From NCBI GenBank assembly GCA_026008535.1, contig BRKX01000015.1:28045501-28109500 (forward strand): a stretch of 64,000 bases of DNA. The letters are read 5' to 3'. How positions within the stretch are numbered: position 1 is the first letter of the stretch; each line of letters begins with the position of its first letter. A model generated the notes under the pieces. That model was not told where the DNA came from and did not search any database. It saw only the letters and a list, made by a program, of their open reading frames with translations. Of the stretch, positions 36,001-45,806 are shown piece by piece. The stretch comes from Perilla frutescens (taxonomy: Eukaryota > Streptophyta > Magnoliopsida > Lamiales > Lamiaceae). The translations under genes and the position numbers were made by a program.

Positions 36001-37292
36001 CCCTTTTCTCATTGAACTTCTTTCTCAGAGCACCCGGCGTTATCGGCTTCTTCCGTAGGACCCGACCGTAGAAGTGGGATGATCTAACCTTGGGCGCTTT
36101 ATGTGGATCAAAATTTGAAGGGCCGAAATTCAACCCGCATATCAGAGCATATTCATACCGACTAAATCTAAGCCTTTTCTTCCCTATCTGAAACCACATC
36201 TCAGTCTCATCACCTCCATCCTTCAATATCTCGCGTGTGAGAAAGTGGTGGACTGCTTTATTGCATCGATCAACCTTGCTTGGAATCTGTAGCAGCTTAC
36301 CAAAACACGAATCTCGGAATCTGGCAATTAAATCATCACCATAACCAGTCAGTACTTCTTTGATCTCAGCAATATATGTCGTGCGATCGTGGTTGCTGAT
36401 TGTGTAGTTGCTATTTCTCATTTCCGGCCTTTTCCATTGCCACCCATCCTAAGTATACGATAAAAAAAATGAATTAATGGAACATAGATGAAAAGAAAAT
36501 TGTGTTAGTGTGCGCGTAAGATTTAAGGACACTTAAATCCGATGCAATGGAATGCCGGCCAAGTGTCTGCCGATGACCAGAAGTCGCATGGCGATGCTTG
36601 CCCTCACTGCGCGCAATGTTCCTGCGCACCATTTACCGGCGCGCAACACGACAGCGCGCCAACAATATAACATGCGAATGCTTAGATGTCTAACGGATAT
36701 GTAATGAATTCGTGACTAATAGTGCATTTGTGTGTGTGCGAGTACGGATAACTTTGTGGCGTTGCAATGGAATGTTGGGCGAATATCTGCCGACAATCAA
36801 GCGCAAGCGCCAGTACTAACCATTACTGCGCGATAATCCTTACGCGCAGTGTTGGCCCTGCACGGATTGCCCGGCACTAATGCGCGCACGATCCTGGCGC
36901 GCACAACTCTTGCCACAATTGTGGCTCGAGCCATGCGCCCACAGCTGCTGCTGCGCGAAGGGACCATGCGCGCACAAATGCTGCGCGTCTGCAACCACAA
37001 CTTAAGACTTCAGGAGCCATGGGCCTACAAGGGTTGCGGAACGCAATACCCATGTCCGCACACCCACTGCTGCTCTGCAACCAACCTGCGCGCAAACCGA
37101 CTGCGCGCATAAATTGGTCGCGCAGCTAAGAACATCAAAATTTGCAGAATACTTTCTACATAAAAAATATCGCAAAATACCCTGTTAATTGCAAGACCCA
37201 CTTCAATTAGTATATGCAGATACCTCTAACGCAGGCGCACGCCTTCTCTTGCGCGAAGGAGCCTCTTCATTTCGTTCTTCTGCGTTTGACAT
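33051..37292 (-). pseudogene. DUF1985-Ulp1 (SUMO-protease-like) gene A of the MULE
   Basis: Minus-strand multi-exon gene reading inward from the right terminal repeat. Exon 1 (37292-37224) encodes MSNAEERNEEAPSRKRRRAP with a basic nuclear-localisation-like RKRRR. It joins in phase, across a GC-rich 775 bp intron, to exon 2 (36448-35738), the DUF1985 domain (RDSCFGKLL, HFLTREIL, RYEYALICGLNFG, AAKVLFVSGVLLGMD, FPWGSYSYQRLL). Exon 3 starts at 35672. A Gln/Glu-rich part (to 34883) and a Trp/Gly-containing part (about 34712-34119) follow. The C48 core lies in exons at 34080-33840, 33735-33565 and 33510-33051. It has VHLPGYW (His), ALTVLDP (Asp) and QKDNVSCG (Gln, Cys), so the catalytic set is complete. 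Stops: TAA 34885 and TAA 33323; a frame change is likely near 35280. Some exon joins do not keep phase as read, so boundaries are approximate. Confidence 0.82.
36490..37223. other. GCGCGC-rich island inside intron 1 of gene A
   Basis: Two clusters (about 36500-36665 and 36825-37125) are packed with TGCGCGCA-like words and lie wholly between exon 1 and exon 2 of Ulp1 gene A. They mirror the island in the presumed leader intron of MURA at the other end of the element. Confidence 0.7.
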
Positions 37293-37784
37293 TTTTCGAG
37301 AATTCGACCTTCAAGACAGAAAAATCACACGGATATGAGTCTTTTAGAAATCCCCGATTTAAAGCTATTGAAAGGCCTACCCAGAAACCTAAAAACCTTG
37401 CGGTTCGCAATTGCCAAGTCCACTCAAACACAGAAACCCTACGATACTGAGTTTCCGACACATTTCTCACCTTGGGTCGACACTAAAGTACCAGTCGCCG
37501 GAAATAATGGGAGCCGCAGTTCACTGTGGAGTGTAGGAGCGACAGTCAGAATCGAAGGGAAGTGCACCGATTTTGGGTGGGAATATTCCGGCCGAATTGG
37601 CTTTCTGAAATTTAGGAGGGAAGGGAGAGGTGATTCGATTTTTTCTTTTAGGATTTTTTTTTAATTCATGGTTAATAGATGAAAGGGGTAATCTGGTAAA
37701 TCTGGCCAAATAAAATATGTTTAAAAGTTACTGGCTAGAATAAATCTTTTTAAAGTTTAACTGGCTACTTCCATGCATTCCCAC
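37293..37784 (-). promoter_or_regulatory. Right terminal repeat and promoter side of gene A
   Basis: 37702-37784 is the right terminal inverted repeat, ending at CATTCCCAC next to the target duplication TATAATAAT. 37293-37700 would be the promoter and leader of Ulp1 gene A read on the minus strand. In MuDR-type elements the terminal repeats act as promoters for the inward genes. That analogy is inference here. Confidence 0.6.
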
Positions 37785-37793
37785 TATAATAAT

Positions 37794-38066
37794 ATAATAG
37801 TTAGTAAGTTTATCATAAACTGTATAGTTAATTTACTTTATTACCTAAATGATAGCGCTGAAGAACACAAAAAAAATGATAAAAATAAGTATTATGTGTT
37901 ATACCGAACTTAAAATATACCGAACAAATGCATGTTGAATTTAAGGTATACCAAATAAAAATATGTCGAAAGTAAGGTATGGTAACATTATGATTTTTAT
38001 CATATCATAAATTAAAATCAAGTATAAGGTATTAAAAAAATATAATGTATACCGTATCTTCCCATT
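37794..38066. repeat. Flanking repeat split by the giant MULE, right side
   Basis: Contains GGTATACC, TATACCGAAC and TATACCGTATC words like those at 16110-16275 on the left of the element, consistent with an older repeat that received the MULE. Confidence 0.5.
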
Positions 38067-38905
38067 CTTATGTTTCTTCCGAAATTCACCAATCGGGGAT
38101 CTTCAATAGAAAATGGTCAATTGCGTTTTACTCCCTCGGTTTCCAGAGTACGTTGGTTTGGCCCAAACCATGATATTATTTAGTACCTTTTACAAATCTT
38201 TTTGAAAATTATTTAGTGACGATGATTGACATGAAATGATTATTTTTATACAGGTCCTGATTTTTTTTATAACAATTACTTTTGTCATTTTGACCTTTTC
38301 AATTCAGAGTACTTTTTCATTTAATCTTAATTTAGGACTCTTATGTTTGACAATAAAAAAATTTGGATAGTCTTTCAGCCCGATGAACTTCAAAGTTATG
38401 GTACTAAAAAATAATTTTCCTCTTGAAAATATATATACCAGTTATAGACATAAAGATCGAAGAAATGAACTCGATATATATAATTGGATCAATTACAAAC
38501 ATGATTAAAAGTGGACTACAATTTCCCCCCAAATAAAGGACTACTATGAATTAGTTGAGTTTATTTCACTTTTAGTCACGTACGAATAAGTTGGTTCAAA
38601 TATATGTAGTCTAAAATCTTACATTTTTTTGTCACATATGTTATTTTTCGACTTTTTTATGATAAATTTTATGTTCAACTTTTTTAGTTACAACCAAACG
38701 ACATTTTTAGTCTCAATATTAGCACTTTTGATACTAAAAATGTTGTTTTCTAAAAATTGTGACCAAAAACGTCAAAAAATAAATTTGGGATAAAAAATAC
38801 AAGAATTGAGATCTCACTTGTTTGGGCTCTATTTTTTACGTGATCAAAAATTAAATTAACTCAATATGTATTCTCTATACATCATAGATCCACAACACAT
38901 CATGC
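38067..38905. other. Intergenic DNA without recognised features
   Basis: AT-rich sequence. ACTCCCTCGGTTTCC at 38151 resembles a Stowaway MITE end but I see no matching partner. No genes. Confidence 0.4.
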
Positions 38906-39439
38906 GGGGATGGCAATGAGTAACGGACTCTATGGGTACCCGTAAAAATTACCCACGATGGGTAGGATAATTACCCACTTAATGGGTATGGACACGGGCA
39001 CAGGTAATTACCCGCAAATTTTGATGGGTACATGTGCGGGTATGAGTACCTTAGGAGACGCCATTTCACCAAATTGTTGCGAAAATGCTCTCCAACGCAG
39101 CGGCAAATGCGCCGCCATATTGAGGGATTGGAGAGAGGGGCGGTATATATGCCATCCCTCTCTCCTCGACGGCAAATTGTATTTACTTTTTTTAATGTTA
39201 TATTTTTTATGGGTTGCACTTGCATGCAGCAGCCCTTATTTCAGTCAATTTCAGGCGGCGCGCGTGGCCCCACGCAGGCGTGCCACGTGGGGCCCACGCG
39301 ACAGTCTTTTTTTTTTTTTCTGGCCGATTTTTTCTCTCTTTTTTTCCATTTTTCTGGCAGGGTTTTGTACATTTTTTTGTCTTTTTTTTTATCAATTTTG
39401 TTTGTTCCAAAAAAAGATATACCCTAAAAAATTATTAGT

Positions 39440-39830
39440 GAACCCTAAAATTAAAATAAATTGATTTAATTTGTTTGAAATGAGTATTAAATAGAATTTA
39501 AACCCTAAAAAACACAAACTAAACCCCTAAAAACACCCCCAAAAAACTCTAAAAAACACAAAATAAATTCCTAAAAACACTCCCCCCAAAAAAATCCTAA
39601 AAAACACAAAATAAACCCCTAAAAACACCGCCAAAAATCCTAAAAAACACAAAATAAACCCCTAAAAATACCCCCAAAAAACTTTAAAAAACACAAAATA
39701 AACCCTAAAAAAACCCCCTAAAAAAACTAAAAAAAACCCCCTAAAAAACCATGAACCCTAAAAAAACCCCTAAAAAACATGAACCATTTAAAAAACCATG
39801 AACCCTAAAAAATCCCTAAACTACTAAGCT
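39440..39830 (+). repeat. Minisatellite of CCCTAAAA-containing units
   Basis: About five imperfect units of roughly 40-44 bp share ACACAAAATAAACCCCTAAA and CCCCAAAAAA-like blocks. The end degenerates into AACCCTAAAAAA strings. It looks telomere-like in composition but units are longer and irregular, so it is not a telomeric array. Confidence 0.7.
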
Positions 39831-40286
39831 CTAAACATTAATTTGAATGGAAAAAATCATAATTTGAACTAAATAAACTAGTGTAAAATAACTAGCAGAT
39901 CCCTTACTTTTTAATGATACAGATGATACTTTTCGAATGTTTTGTGATACCTTTTAATAGGACTGTTGGTACCGACTTTAGACAGATTTTTTTTATGGGT
40001 TGACCCGCGTTGACCGGGTCAAAGCGCGGGTTTGACCGACCCGTCTCATATAGTGTTATTTGCATCATGATGCATGCAAGTTTTTACCTTTTTTATTGTT
40101 TATGTTTTGTATTTTGTGTATGTTATTTGTATTGTATTTTAAATAATGTGTTGTAATTAATATTAAAATTTGTTATACATAATAAATTTAATTAAATATA
40201 AATGTTGATATATAAAATTAAATTAGATAAAAATTAGACCAACAATAAAAAATATTGAAATAAATAAAATTACACCAACAATAAAA

Positions 40287-40474
40287 CTACATAAAAATAC
40301 TAAAATAGATAAAAGTACATGAAATAAAAACATAAAAATACACATAAAATAAAATAAAAAGATACAAATATTTTCCTAATAATACATAAAAATACTAAAA
40401 TAGATGAAAGTACATTAAATAAAAACATAAAAATACGCATAAAATAAAATAAAAAGATACAAATATTTTCTTAA
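40287..40474 (+). repeat. Two-copy tandem repeat of 94 bp
   Basis: ATAAAAATACTAAAATAGAT occurs at 40291 and again at 40385, and the following sequence through AAAAAGATACAAATATTTTC repeats at the same offset. Part of this unit is found reverse-complemented near 57350-57380. Confidence 0.8.
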
Positions 40475-40544
40475 TAATCTGAAATATCACTTCCACTCCC
40501 TCCAAGATTGAGAAAATTCTCAAACATAATAAAGCTGCTAGAGT

Positions 40545-40756
40545 TGTCTTGTTCCGCATCTACCCCAAATGGGCAACTTTTGTGCAATCTATTCAATCAC
40601 CAAGTGGTCCCAAAAAATCATATTTTTTAAGGAACAAGAAGCATGTAGAAAGGATGTCGAACGTGCATTTGGCGTTCTCCAAAGTCGATTTGCAATTGTG
40701 GCAAATCCAGCACGTTCGTGGAGCAAAAGCGATTTGTGCAATATTATGACTGCGTG
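40545..40756 (+). pseudogene. Harbinger transposase C-terminal part, 5' piece
   Basis: Two overlapping plus-strand frames give PKWATFVQSI and then, after a frame change, KEQEACRKDVERAFGVLQSRF and CNIMTAC. This is the conserved segment of plant PIF/Harbinger (DDE_4) transposases that contains the last catalytic region. It stops at the solo LTR and continues at 43578. Upstream transposase exons are missing. Confidence 0.85.
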
Positions 40757-43572
40757 TGTAACAACCCGGATTTTCAGAATGTGATTAACAAATTTCTAAT
40801 TTTAATTATGAAATATATAGAGGAATTTTGAGCATAATAAGGATGTTTCGGTTGTAAACCGCGATTTTAGGGTCATTTTTCGTGAAATCGTCTTTTTGAG
40901 AATTTCATTCCTAGCTTAGTTATGACCGATCTTGGTCATGTTTGGAAGGTGTCGACCCAAGGAGCGTGACGGTACTTTCAGATTTTTAATCCAAGGTCGT
41001 TTGAGGTTCCGGCGATGAAAAGCATATAAAATAAGAGCGGGAATAGTGTTTTTCCGTAAGGGCGTGATCTTTAGAAATTTGCAAAATCTCGTGTGTTGAC
41101 TCAAGCCTTATTTCTTCAAGCCTACCTTATAGGAAATTTCTCAAGGAATCTGTTGGCGTTCTCGGATTTTCATTCTGAGGTCAATCGAACGCTCGGAAAT
41201 TTTATTTGTCCCTTGCGTGGAATAGTAAATCTATTTTTGGAAAGAGAATCTTTTCTCGTTTTTCTTCAAGACGACTTGTTCTTTATCCTGAGTCGAGTTG
41301 GTTCAATAATGCTCGAGCCAACAAACCTCCCGGTATTTTCGAATTTCATGTTGGAGATCATTTGGACATCGCCATCGAATAAAGCACCTTTTAACCGAAC
41401 CCGGAATTTCTTAAGCAGTATTTTTGCACTGCAGTAGCTTCCAAGGGAAGCCAAATATTTCCCTATAAATAGAGCCCTCCCCTCTTTCATTTCTTGCACA
41501 TTCACTTCTTTCACCCCCATTTCTCGAGAGGAAAGTCGAGCGAGCGTCGAAGTCAAGCGAGGGACATTCTTTGTGATCAGTGTTCCACCGAGATGACGAG
41601 CGGAGAGAGGAGTGGATGAGGAAGAGCCGCCGTCACCGCCGCCAGTCCTGCCGGTGCGGGGGATCCAGCGGTCGCTGGGGTGCCCCCTCGACTAGGAGTA
41701 GTCCGCGCGCGCGGAGGTGCCGTTAGCGCGGGGCACCCCCAGCCCCGCCGGCGCGGGGGAGGCCGAGTCCGTTTCGACAAGTTTTCGTTCGGAGGTTATA
41801 ACTTTCGACTCAGTTTGAACCACGAGGTCCATGAGTACTCAAATTGAAGATCTTTCGAAGATCTATGTATTTGCAGAGGCCAAGCATCTAGAATATCTAT
41901 CGTTACAGTTGGATTTTCTGCTCCTGTTTTCGGTAATTTCGGACGTTTAAATCCTTTAATTCTCATATTTTAAGTTGTAGTTAAGGATCGAGGGTTTAGA
42001 TATCGTTTTGATTTCTTGTTAGGATCTCGAATAAGGCCTCTAAGTCGATGATCAAATTTTGTAAGAAGAGGTGAACCCCGAGGAGACCCGAAAAAGGATT
42101 TTCAGCTCGTTGCTTCGTCGAGGTGCTCGTCATCGAGGTGGGTGATTCTAAACCAAATCTATGGTTTGAGCTAATAAGCTCCAGAAGCATGTTAGAGCAA
42201 GGGAAATATTCAAATAAAATGATTTATGCTCTGCCTGATTAGTCTCTGTACAAGGAAAGAAAAGGAAAGTAAGGAAGAAAGGAAATTATAACATGATTAT
42301 GTTAATTGTTGTTTGAGCTCTTGAGTGAAGTAAAGGATGTTATGTTTTGATATGATATCTTATAGTTGATTTATGTGAGGTATAGATTATCATGATCATA
42401 AGTTAAGTTGTTATCGATATTATTGTTGAGGAAGGTTGTTTAAGTGAGTAATGCCTTGTAGGTTGATTATAGTATCCCTTAGGGCACTAAGCCTATAGTA
42501 TTGATTGAGGAATGCGATCTAGATGATTCAATCTAGGTTATGATTTATGTTAAGTATGATTTAGCATTAAGGCTTTGATGTTAAGAATTGAATGTGAGAA
42601 TTCAATGCTAAGGATTAAGTATTAAGGATTCAAGGTTGAGGTTTTGATATTGAATGTTATGATTTAATTATTGTTAGGCAGGTTATTGAGCTTAAAGAAC
42701 AGTTTCATTTCATTTCATTATCATGTTGTGACCTCACGCCCCCTTTTTTAAATATTTTCAGGTTGAGATGCTGAGGCCGGTGATGTGCTGCTGGTGGGGT
42801 TGTCTGAGTTTCCAAAGTTGTTGCTTTATATGGTTACATAATTTTTTTCCGCTATGTTTCTGTTAAGTACTCTGACGTCTAGTATTTATTCTTGATGCAT
42901 GTAACTTGATTCTTGATAGTAGCATGTCTTAAATGATATGATTTCTAAATATCAATAAAGTCTTTGAGAAGAAGAAGCATGTGTTCTTTTGACCTACCCG
43001 TTTATTCTTTTATTGACTCCGAGTTATTTAAAAAGTTATACTTGCTGAGCTCATCGATATCTATTCATTTTTAGTTGACCTATGACTGGTTTTGCATGCT
43101 TGTTATTGTTGTACGCCTATGAAGGGGCTTTATTGTTCAAGCATGATTCCGTTTATCTTCCAGTTAATCTTAAGTTGACTTCTTATTTCGTCCTATGAAT
43201 GGGACATCATGATTTATTTTCCTCTGAACTATTGATGGGTCTTAGTTATTGTGACCTATGAAGAGGTCTTGTTTATTTAAAAGAGTCAGATTCCTATTTG
43301 TTAGTTATTGGATTCTGTTTAAATTTCGATTGGCCTATGATTAGGCATTCCTCCGACTCGATTGAACCCTTTGACTCTTTTATTCGTTGAAAATGATAAT
43401 TCTTCCAAGTCATAAAGTTAAGTTGCCTAAATTTTTTAGTCACTAACTTAGTTCGATTCTAAAAACACCTCCCTCTCCCCTGGATTTCTGATTAATCTAC
43501 CTTTTCCTTCGATTTTTACGCCTAACACCCCGCCCCCATTAAAAATGACTGCCTAGGGACCGGGCTGTTACA
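40757..43572 (+). mobile_element. Solo LTR, 2.8 kb, inside the transposase gene
   Basis: It starts TGTAACAACCCGGA and ends CCGGGCTGTTACA, so the termini are TG..CA with a short perfect inverted TGTAACA/TGTTACA pair. Flanking GCGTG (40752-40756) and GTGTG (43573-43577) form a 5 bp target duplication with one difference. Removing the block and one duplication restores the transposase frame across the junction. It holds TTTCAGGTTGAGATGCTGAG (42756) and a GC-rich part (41620-41770), features shared in part with 11750-14206. No internal coding region. The length fits Ty3 lineages with long LTRs. Confidence 0.92.
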
Positions 43573-43577
43573 GTGTG

Positions 43578-43745
43578 CATCATAATGCACAATATGATAA
43601 TCGAGGATGGACGAGATCTTGATGCACCAATTGAAGAAGTAAGGGACGTGCCACTACCAGATGTTGAATTTGTTGTTAACCAAAATGCTCAATTTCAAAA
43701 TTTTCGTGCTCGGTTTAGAAAAATCTAAGATGTAGAAGCACATGC
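43578..43745 (+). pseudogene. Harbinger transposase C-terminal part, 3' piece
   Basis: The frame continues directly from the piece before the solo LTR: the block IIMHNMIIEDGRDL, in which HNMIIED is highly conserved in PIF/Harbinger transposases, then PLPDVEFVVNQNAQFQNF to a TAA near 43728. It ends about 370 bp before the element end. Confidence 0.85.
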
Positions 43746-44132
43746 TTAGAAATGCATTAATTGATCATATGTGGGAGGAATATTATCATATAACTTTATG
43801 TTTGTTTTGTAGTATTTTAATGAATCATATTTTTATTTTATATTAATTCAAATATATTTGTTAAAAAAATATTTTCATAATTATTATGAAAATTTGAATT
43901 TAAATATAGATATCCATTAAATGAAATTTCATAAATCATCATATATTATCAATTATAAAATAATAATTGTAAATGAAATAAAATAATATTCTGGAATATT
44001 CTCTTTTGGTGTAGAATTATAGTGCAAACTGTTGGAGATGAAATTGAGAATCTGCTGCATTTTAGTGATAGTGATGCTGTATTATAGTGCAAACTGTTGG
44101 AGACGGCCTTAGTACCCAACCTGCCCCATACC

Positions 44133-44134
44133 CA

Positions 44135-44202
<68 letters not shown>
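44133..44202 (+). repeat. ATT trinucleotide microsatellite
   Basis: Uninterrupted ATT repeats, about 23 units, in the right arm of the hAT-like element. Confidence 0.95.
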
Positions 44203-44203
<1 letters not shown>

Positions 44204-45262
44204 ATTGTATATATCGGATTGTATTGTGATATGATATTATTTTTTTGAATATTTCATGGCATTGTTAAGTTTGTAGTTTTTTTTATAAAACATCGCATTT
44301 TTCATGAAAGGTCTTTGTATTATATTTTAATCGAATTATGATTTAGTTTTAATCAATATTTTTAAATTGTAAATTATTTAATCATAATTTTGAATTTATT
44401 TAATACAAATAATAATTACTAAATTAAATATTTAATAAATAGTTCGTTATAAAGAAATTTGTATGTTTTTTATATATTTTATTTTTAAAATATGACTTTT
44501 GTTAGAAATAAAATGATAGTTGAATACGAATAAAATTTGAACTACTTGAAATATTAATTTGTAACTTATGTTATTTATTCTTATATATATTGTAAACTTG
44601 ATAAATAAATTCTTATAAAGATTATATCTTACATAAAATATAGCATATACATATAAATATTTAAAAACATATGCAATAAAAAATACAAATATAAGTATGT
44701 TTGAATGATTATAAAAACATATCATTAAATTTATCAGAGAAGATATTATTAATTTCATGCTCACTATGCTTAAGAAGATGTTCATCAATATATGTACATT
44801 AAAATATTTATTTATTATATATGAACAAATATATTATATAGAAATGATCTATAATAAAAAAGTGAGAATTTATAAACGTAATTTAGTCTTTTTTTATCTC
44901 TATTTAAAAATAAATACTTATTTTACTCCATAATCTATATAAATTAATTTCGTATTCAATATATTTTTTATATATTTAAAGTATACACATAATATATATA
45001 TATATATACAACTAAGATTTTTTTTATTGTAAATGTTTTTTAAATACTGTAAAATATTTCTCTTGAACCGCATAAAAGAAATAGTTAAAATACAGGTAAC
45101 GGATATAGGTATGGGTAATTAAGTACCCAAAGGTTATAGGATGGACATAAAAGTTGATACCCAGCGGGTATGGGGACGGGTACGAGTGTTTTTTTAAAAT
45201 GTGAGGATGGGGATGGGTACCTTAGTACCACCCTACCCACACCCTACTCATTGCCATCCCTG
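44203..45262. other. Right arm of the hAT-like element, very AT-rich
   Basis: No real gene. The hydrophobic open frame at 44788-44447 on the minus strand reflects base composition. The last 150 bp carry GGGTA-type subterminal motifs. Confidence 0.5.
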
Positions 45263-45310
45263 AGTCATCATGTTAGATAGTTGATCAATTCCCCTAAAGT
45301 AATATATATA

Positions 45311-45586
45311 CTCCTTCCATTTCATTTTGATTGTTGTGTTAGTTTTTTTATTTTGTGTCAAAATGTTTGTTGTTTTATATATTTTCACACTCTCCTCCAA
45401 TTTTAACCCTATCATAAATGCTAAAAATATATAGAGAGAGAGAAAATATTGTCTTATTTTTAGGAAAATATAAGTGAATAAGATTTTATGTTATATACAA
45501 GAGATGTGTATATTAGTCCATAAAATTAATTATTAATTCTAGTAAAAAAAAAAACTAGAACAACAATCAAAAGGAAACGAATGGAG
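45311..45586. mobile_element. Stowaway-type MITE, copy 1
   Basis: Ends CTCCTTCCATTTCATTTTGA and its near reverse complement (AAACGAATGGAG), flanked by TA on both sides as in Tc1/mariner Stowaway MITEs. A related copy is at 61529-61763. Confidence 0.88.
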
Positions 45587-45599
45587 TAAATATGTAACC

Positions 45600-45806
45600 A
45601 TATAATATCACAAATACTTGTGTCAGATAGTCTAATGGGTTAAGATCTGTCAGACTGTATCCATATTTGGATCCAAGTTCATATTCATAACATACTTATA
45701 ATTTTATTAGTGTTTGATTGTGTTTAAATATAAATAAGAATACCATGTGACAGATCTTAGCCCGTTAAACAATGTGACGCAAGATTCTCCATATAACATT
45801 GGATTT
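45600..45806. mobile_element. Small MITE with about 40 bp inverted repeats, copy 2
   Basis: Matches 9731-9938 along its length (for example GATCCAAGTTCATATTCA and the block ACAAGATTCTCC / GCAAGATTCTCC). Its arms CTTGTGTCA with AAGATCTGTCA are inverted relative to each other. Confidence 0.75.

Larger units (their letters stand above)
16783..37784 (+). mobile_element. Giant multi-gene Mutator-like element (21 kb)
   Basis: The two ends are inverted repeats of about 80 bp sharing, among others, AAAGATTTAATCTAGCCAGTA (left) and its counterpart on the right-hand minus strand (AAAGATTTATTCTAGCCAGTA). TATAATAAT flanks both ends (16774-16782 and 37785-37793), the 9 bp duplication length typical of Mutator elements, though AT-rich sequence makes chance agreement easier. 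Inside lie MURA (plus), a DUF1985-Ulp1 gene (minus), a GRF zinc-finger membrane protein (minus), a Myb/SANT-like gene (minus), a second Myb/SANT-like gene (plus) and a second DUF1985-Ulp1 gene (minus). The interior is clearly richer in GC and CpG than the surroundings. MULEs carrying one Ulp1-like gene (Kaonashi type) are known; two of them plus three other accessory genes in one unit is unusual. Confidence 0.88.
39054..44108 (+). mobile_element. PIF/Harbinger-like element nested in the hAT-like element
   Basis: The element is bracketed by TTA (39051-39053 and 44109-44111), the target preferred by PIF/Harbinger. On both sides the surrounding sequence is subterminal DNA of the outer element (GAGTACC and GTACCC). 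It contains a decayed Harbinger transposase gene (40545-40756 plus 43578-43745) split by a solo LTR. The right end reads TGTTGGAGACGGCC. The left end does not form an obvious inverted match with it, so the left boundary is less secure. A deletion derivative with the same right end lies at 56984-57385. Confidence 0.65.
38906..45262. mobile_element. hAT-like element containing two further nested elements
   Basis: The left end CGGGGATGGCAATGAGTA and the right end TACTCATTGCCATCCCTG are inverted repeats. The subterminal parts on both sides carry many GGGTA and TACCC words. Flanks ACATCATG (left) and AGTCATCATG (right) resemble a hAT 8 bp duplication with a small indel. Without the insert at 39054-44108 the element would be about 1.3 kb and non-coding, a non-autonomous hAT. 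The superfamily is inferred from end sequence and probable duplication length. Confidence 0.72.

Noticed and set aside
39440..39830. Interstitial telomere
   Set aside because: Units are about 40 bp and irregular, without a run of the 7 bp plant telomere repeat.
41577..41780. Pro/Arg-rich minus-strand frame
   Set aside because: It lies inside the GC-rich part of the solo LTR and reads as low-complexity composition.
44447..44788. Hydrophobic minus-strand frame of 113 codons
   Set aside because: It lies in extremely AT-rich DNA of the hAT-like arm and consists of Ile, Phe, Tyr, Asn and Lys codons expected from base composition.
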